Shown here one piece after another: positions 8,503 through 12,584 of a stretch of DNA of 12,584 nt. The notes beneath the pieces were generated by a model. That model saw nothing but the letters and a program-made list of their open reading frames with translations, ran no database searches and was not told the DNA's origin. Both the position numbers and the translations under genes were made by a program. The DNA is from Haplosporangium gracile (Eukaryota; Mortierellomycota; Mortierellomycetes; Mortierellales; Mortierellaceae): the NCBI GenBank assembly GCA_015499985.1, contig JAAAUF010001089.1:1-12584 (forward strand), in the 5' to 3' direction. Each line of letters begins with the position of its first letter. Position 1 is the first letter of the stretch.

Positions 8503-8514
8503 GGGGGGGGGGGG
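8503..8514. repeat. Run of 12 G on the plus strand
   Basis: An uninterrupted G12 tract (C12 on the coding strand of the methyltransferase) lies about 260 nt upstream of its ATG and about 105 nt upstream of the TATA box. It is rare in a window dominated by A/T and CT runs, and may exclude nucleosomes or be a sequencing-unstable homopolymer. Confidence 0.9.
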
Positions 8515-9069
8515 AAGATTGAAGCTGGATTTTTGAAATGGGAGGGAAAGGAAGGAAGTGTTCAATTCAATTCGCAATATATAAATAAAATAGACACCGA
8601 CAAAGAGCAACAGGCAACGATCATCATAGTTGGAGACAAAGTAGAGTAGACAGAAACATATGATCGGGATGCATCCATTGGAATAATAAAAAGAAGAAAA
8701 GAAGGAAAAAGAAATGGTTGTCAAAAATAACTGCGTGCGTGTCGAATGACTAACTTGTAAGGTACTCATTTGCTCACCTTGTCAAAGAAAATCAAAAATG
8801 CCTCAATTCACGATCGAAATCTTGGCTCCATGGCCCCTCGTTCAACAGTCTAGCCTCTCTTCGTTACTTTTCTTCGATTCATTCGTTGTCAGATTGTATT
8901 GTTGGACTCCATGGAGAAGTTTCCAATAGGTGGGGGACAATTAGCGCGGGATACAAACAAGGAAAAGAAGAAAGGAGAGACAGCCACGTATCGAATAAGA
9001 ACAATGGACAGAATGGATAGCATGATTGTTTACCAAATCGGGTGGACAAAGTTGGAAGGATATACCTTT

Positions 9070-9109
9070 CAATCAATTTCAAAATTGATTGCCTCATCCG
9101 ACCGGATGA
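9070..9109. repeat. Two adjacent perfect inverted repeats with 2-nt centres
   Basis: The first dyad is CAATCAATTT (9070-9079) and AAATTGATTG (9082-9091) around CA. The second is TCATCCG (9094-9100) and CGGATGA (9103-9109) around AC. They are two bases apart. The second contains CCG and CGG everted around 2 nt, similar to sites read by fungal Zn2Cys6 factors; the first is a homeodomain-like AT-rich palindrome. Function is unknown. Confidence 0.7.
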
Positions 9110-9350
9110 TCATTCGCCACTCTCTTTCTCCTCCATAAGTGCCTACGCCCGCACACATTCTGTTTTTTTCTTTTTTTCCGGTCATCTGCTCGCTTACGCA
9201 CCCTTCTCATCTATTATAGCACCTGTTTGTGCTTATCCTTTTCATGGTCAATAGTACTTTTAACTTTACCGTTCTCCTGTCTAGACCAATTCATCACTCC
9301 TGTTTTTACCTTATTCGAGCCCAGCGTTGTCTCTACTCATGCATACTCAG

Positions 9351-9580
9351 CACCCAGGTTTTGCGCCCATCCTATACATTCAATTGCATTCGTCTATTTT
9401 ATTCGTTGTCATCTTTATTGAATGTCGTCTAGGCCTGCGCACTTTTCCCCCTTTGCCTCTTTTCCTTTCTTTCAAGTACGCTGTTTGTCTACGTCTTCAT
9501 TATCCTTGGCGCCAGGTTTTTTTTTGTTGTTGTTTTTTTGCGCCCATCCACCCCATTCATTTCATTCACTTGCCTTATTC
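9351..9580. repeat. Imperfect direct duplication
   Basis: CCAGGTTTTGCGCCCATCC (9355-9373) recurs as CCAGG, a T-rich expansion, then GCGCCCATCC (9512-9549). Similar CATTCA/CATTCG strings follow both copies. It is probably a diverged local duplication of T-rich noncoding sequence. Confidence 0.4.
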
Positions 9581-10027
9581 TCCAATTCAATTATCATGGA
9601 GCGTCTAGAATAGTATACAATTTTCGTTCTTTGGTCCGATGATCTGCTACTCTTTCCGCTCTTTTACCAGATCCGACATAAACCTGTTTGTGTCAATCTC
9701 TTTTGTTGTGATTGATGTCGTTGCTGTCATTATTGCTGTCTTGTCTGACATTTGACTGACGTGCTGCGCATTTTTTATCCATCACATATTCTCCCTTCCT
9801 CTATTCCCTTCGCCTGTCAGTTTACGCAGTTTCGGATGCCAAGAAAGGTGTCTATGGTTGAATACTGAATTTGAATTCGTGTTTAGATTATTAGTTTAGA
9901 AAATAGGGCTAAACTAGGACTATTGACTATGGCTACGCCTATGGAAAGGATAGAGAGGTTGTTGGGAGGGTATGTGCATGAGGGGAGTATGTACACGAGA
10001 AGTGGAGAATAGAGAGTGGAGAGCGGA

Positions 10028-10042
10028 GGAGAGAGAGAGAGA
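10028..10042. repeat. GA microsatellite
   Basis: A short GA dinucleotide run in a purine-rich neighbourhood (10010-10045), in the presumed 3' region of the small minus-strand gene. Confidence 0.8.
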
Positions 10043-10370
10043 AAAGTCAGGTCTATGAGATATCATCGGATAACTCGTGACCGCCGATCGGTTTTGAACG
10101 ACCTATAAAGCTTGAGCTGTGGACAAAAGAAAAAAAAAAAAAACCAAGAAGAGAAAACGAAACGGTTGAACGTAACATTTGCGAAGAACACAGAAACCTG
10201 ATAGAGAGTATTTTGTACCGATGCAGAAATAAGCAAAGAACAAGTAGAAGACAAAAAAAGAGTACAAACAAGTTTGATGTTGAACAAACCTGTCGGACGC
10301 TCAACTTATCCTTCTTTCTTTGTCTTTGCTATCATCTTAATGCATCCTTATTGACCTATCATTCGATAGT

Positions 10371-10715
10371 TCAGTTCTTCGCCTTTTGTTGTTGCTGCTC
10401 ATCCTCAACCTCATCTTGCTCCTTCGCTTCAGTAGTAGGAGAAGCCTTAGGGGAAGTGGGAGAAGGGTCCTTAGGAGGGATAATGATTCGAGGCATGACA
10501 TTACTGACGGAGAGAGGTGCCAGACTCTCGAGAACGTTGGCACGGGTCGGGGAGGTCACTAAAGGGGTCACGGCGATGTTGCGAAGTTGGACGGTGATCT
10601 TAGGCTTGGTGACGAGCTGAGAAGTGGAGTTGGTGGTGGTGGAGGAGGAGTCGGAGTGGATGCTGCTACTGCAGTCGTCCGTCAATTGAGTGTAACCGGA
10701 GTGCTGGCGAGTCAT
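10371..10715 (-). CDS. Small Ser/Thr-Pro-rich protein, probably disordered
   Basis: An uninterrupted frame of 114 aa. No family was recognised. Residues 16-32 are almost all Ser/Thr/Asp/Asn; residues 33-81 form a less biased core with hydrophobic stretches (ITVQL at 40-44, PRIIIPP at 75-81); residues 82-95 hold clustered Ser-Pro sites; residues 96-114 are Glu/Gln/Lys-rich with Gln107-110. Five S/T-P dipeptides (50, 55, 85, 88, 92) are candidate CDK/MAPK sites. There is no signal peptide or membrane segment. The ATG at 10715 has A at -3 in ACAAGATGAC. The frame stays open upstream to an ATG at 11063 (231 aa in all), but that part reads like leader sequence and would include the candidate TATA at 11026-11037. 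Codon pattern and varied core argue for a real gene; without a family match it stays hypothetical. Confidence 0.6.
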   Translation of the reverse strand: MTRQHSGYTQLTDDCSSSIHSDSSSTTTNSTSQLVTKPKITVQLRNIAVTPLVTSPTRANVLESLAPLSVSNVMPRIIIPPKDPSPTSPKASPTTEAKEQDEVEDEQQQQKAKN

Positions 10716-11063
10716 CTTGTTGTTTGGTGGTTGTAGTGAGAGGAAGGAGGGACGGTGGGTGTGGGCTGAGCTGGATTGGACTGGAACCGAGAGTGTGGGA
10801 CCGACTTGTACTGATAGACTGGATAGGTTGGATAGATCGGATAGGTAGATCGTAGTAGTAAACCTCTTGTAACTGAAAACTGGTAGACTCTTGAATGCTT
10901 GTTTACTTGACTTGTACGTATGCTTGCTTGCGTGCGTTGGTTGCTCTCTTGTAAGAGTAATAAAGCTGTTTGAGTTGCTTTGGAATGAGGATCCAACAAA
11001 AAAAAAAAGTGGGCGGATCGGGCGGTTCATATATGAATGCAACCCCTGGTTATTCCGTTGCAC
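10716..11063 (-). promoter_or_regulatory. Leader and promoter region of the small minus-strand gene
   Basis: Directly upstream of the ATG the coding strand is C/A-rich. A TTGGATAG-like unit repeats about three times on the plus strand at 10819-10849. The palindrome TTCATATATGAA (11026-11037) contains the best TATA candidate and would imply a 5' UTR near 280 nt. A run of 12 A on the plus strand (10997-11008) is T12 on the coding strand. Confidence 0.35.
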
Positions 11064-11208
11064 TTGACCGCACTCTGCAATTGGCTCTTTTTGCTAGGAT
11101 CGCTTGGAAAATCTCCGACTGAAAACAAATTGTGCATGACGACATGTTCAACCGGTACGGCTCAGGGTGGTCAATGAGCAGAAGAGAAGTGAGATCAGTT
11201 AGGTACAC

Positions 11209-11244
11209 GAGAGAGAGAGAAGAGAGAGAGAGAAGAGAGAGAGA
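11209..11244. repeat. GA microsatellite
   Basis: GA dinucleotides with AA interruptions, longer than the one at 82-109. It lies upstream of the small minus-strand gene, about 500 nt from its ATG. Confidence 0.9.
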
Positions 11245-12110
11245 GGGGAGGGGAAACATGCAACTCCATTCGAATCCAATCCCCTTAGCGGCACGATTAA
11301 CTATATCTCTGCGGGAGGCGAGGACGATTTCTCTTTTGAGTTCCTTTTTCTCATCAAATGGACAAAATCAAAAAAAAAAAAATGTCTTTAACTTTTTATG
11401 TTTTCACACTCATCGTGACTCACGACAAAGAAGGGGAAGGGGAGGAAGAAGAGGACCGTGTACAACTATTACCAAGCTTAACAGTTGACATAATGGATTT
11501 TGCTTTGCTTTTCGTTGTGTTCATCTTTTAGTTTTTGGTTTGTTTTTTGTGACAAGTGGAGAGGGAAGGAAAGAGAGAAATGAGAAGATTTGCAGATGGT
11601 GTAACCCTGAACTGTTAGTTACTCCATCAGTAGAAGCGGTTCGTAGGACAAAGACCAGCGGATTATAGCAGGTCTGACACGGTTGGAATTATGCAACAAG
11701 TCTGTAGCAACGGGCGCCGGTGTCGCTACAAAGAGCTGCTTCGGTTTGTGAAAAGATGGATTTCAAAAGCAAACATGGCCTATAATCTGCGCCTTCCTGT
11801 TGCGAAGCACTTAATTGTAAATAGAGGAGTTTATTAGAAATCTAAAAGAGAGATAAGCTTATTTAGTTTCCTTTTTTTTCTATTTTATTATTTCTCTTTC
11901 GAGTTGCTACAATGCTACGTTTGCTCGAAGAAGGAGAGGTCATGGCTGCGAGAAGACCAGAAATAAGACTGATATGATTCGTGTGCGCCTGAGTAGCTAC
12001 TCAGCTTTTAGCTGTCATCTCTACTCCCTTGGAAAAGGTCTCAAACTGGGGCATTGCTGTGTGCTATCAAGGCTCTAATATAAAAAATGTAAACAAACAG
12101 TCTGAACGCC

Positions 12111-12130
12111 TGCGAAAATATGCGAAAATA
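12111..12130. repeat. Perfect tandem 10-bp duplication
   Basis: TGCGAAAATA occurs twice in immediate succession, followed by a partial AAAATGTGCG. It sits just left of the diverged repeat region at 12190-12562. Confidence 0.9.
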
Positions 12131-12189
12131 AAATGTGCGTCGTACACTCGTCTCGCTCCCGCTTCAGGCGCCATGGGAATATCCTACTT

Positions 12190-12562
12190 GTTGCCCATCC
12201 TTTTTTGATTCCTTATTTGTTGCCCATAGTAAAGTGTGTTCGTTGCCCTCCCCTATTGCCATCGGAGATAGAATGTTGCCAATCTGTTGCCTGTCCCGCA
12301 AAACTATTTGTCGCCCTCGACATAGTTGCCCCATGTATTGAGCTGTATCCTTATGAGCCGCGCACTTACTTTGTTCACTTTCCCTTTCTCCCACCCAATA
12401 TGACTGCCTTATGTATCGAGCTATGTACCTATGAGCGCCGTGTGTTCTTTGTTCCCTTTCTTTTTCTCGTTCTCTTTCTCCTACCCGTACATCGTCCGCG
12501 ATAACAGCATGTTCATCACAGACATAGTCGCCTCATGTCAAGATGAGATTAATGAGCGAGCC
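12190..12562. repeat. Diverged repeats built on GTTGCC / ATGTATCGAGCT units
   Basis: GTTGCC or close variants recur at 12190, 12219, 12242, 12275, 12286, 12310 and 12325. A longer unit with TGCC-ATGTAT-GAGCT-TATGAGC followed by a T/C-rich tail occurs at 12319-12396 and again at 12397-12486, with a shorter third version at 12521-12562. A plus-strand frame (12133-12504) crosses the first two copies in the same phase, but the third is out of phase. This looks like an old tandem duplication, not a gene. Confidence 0.55.
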
Positions 12563-12584
12563 AGCAAGAAGAGCAGGTCGTCCA

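Larger units (their letters stand above)
8515..10370. other. Gene-poor interval between the two minus-strand genes
   Basis: This stretch is about 1.85 kb. It includes the distal promoter of the methyltransferase and presumably the 3' UTR of the small gene that ends at 10371. The part at 8560-8592 is AT-rich with TATATAAA and AATAAA strings on the plus strand that match no gene. The part at 9110-9830 is T/C-rich and yields several Phe/Leu/Ser/His-rich frames without family character. Purine-rich microsatellites lie at 10018-10042. A T-rich/C-rich near-duplication (9351-9412 with 9509-9580) and a pair of dyads (9070-9109) are listed separately. No RNA gene was recognised. Confidence 0.5.
11064..12132. 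other. Gene-poor right flank
   Basis: No convincing coding region on either strand. It contains a GA microsatellite (11209-11244), an A-run at 11370-11381, a hairpin-capable stretch at about 11703-11728 (GTAGC...GCTAC with further pairing), and a perfect tandem 10-mer TGCGAAAATA at 12111-12130. No tRNA or rRNA signature was noticed, although TTCGAATCC at 11268-11276 resembles part of a B box. Confidence 0.45.

Noticed and set aside
9042..9613. Several overlapping plus-strand frames of 63-93 codons
   Set aside because: They are Phe/His/Ser/Leu-rich with no motif, and lie in T/C-rich noncoding DNA with homopolymer runs.
11268..11276. TTCGAATCC as a tRNA B box
   Set aside because: The leading GG is absent, no A box lies at the right distance, and no cloverleaf could be drawn.
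12133..12504. 123-codon plus-strand frame
   Set aside because: It crosses a diverged tandem repeat, the third copy is out of phase, and no family was recognised. It is recorded as a repeat instead.

Overview
The window is eukaryotic nuclear DNA, most likely from a filamentous fungus. Three protein genes are split by GT-AG introns, most of them about 90 to 210 nt. Promoters and leaders are pyrimidine-rich, simple repeats (GA, TTTG, poly-T) are common, and gene spacing is moderate. Exon richness and protein style suggest an early-diverging lineage such as Mortierellomycota; this is an inference from reading alone, held at low to moderate confidence. No bacterial, viral or intact transposon signature was seen.

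Layout. 1-2028: no confident gene. A short stretch at 249-353 reads like the first strand and HG loop of an alpha/beta hydrolase, and 1325-2028 is a CT-rich leader or promoter. 2029-4649 (+): six-exon Rab-family GTPase of 216 aa, with a 1537-nt first intron that splits the P-loop. 5214-6890 (+): five-exon 3-hydroxy-3-methylglutaryl-CoA lyase of 353 aa, with a mitochondrial-type N-terminus and a C-terminal SKL peroxisomal signal. 7169-8247 (-): two-exon class I SAM-dependent methyltransferase of 290 aa carrying a 41-residue histidine-rich insert; it converges on the lyase gene. 10371-10715 (-): small intronless gene for a 114-aa, probably disordered, Ser/Thr-Pro-rich protein. The remainder (8500-10370 and 11064-12584) is gene-poor and holds two adjacent dyads, simple repeats and a diverged tandem repeat at the right end.

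The genes do not form a functional cluster. They are a membrane-traffic GTPase, a leucine-catabolism and ketogenesis enzyme, an uncharacterised methyltransferase and an unknown small protein, each with its own promoter region. The most unusual item is the methyltransferase, which has a HGHD-type metal-binding-like loop inside the catalytic fold and an in-frame upstream extension that would add a membrane anchor. No clearly new multi-gene system is visible.
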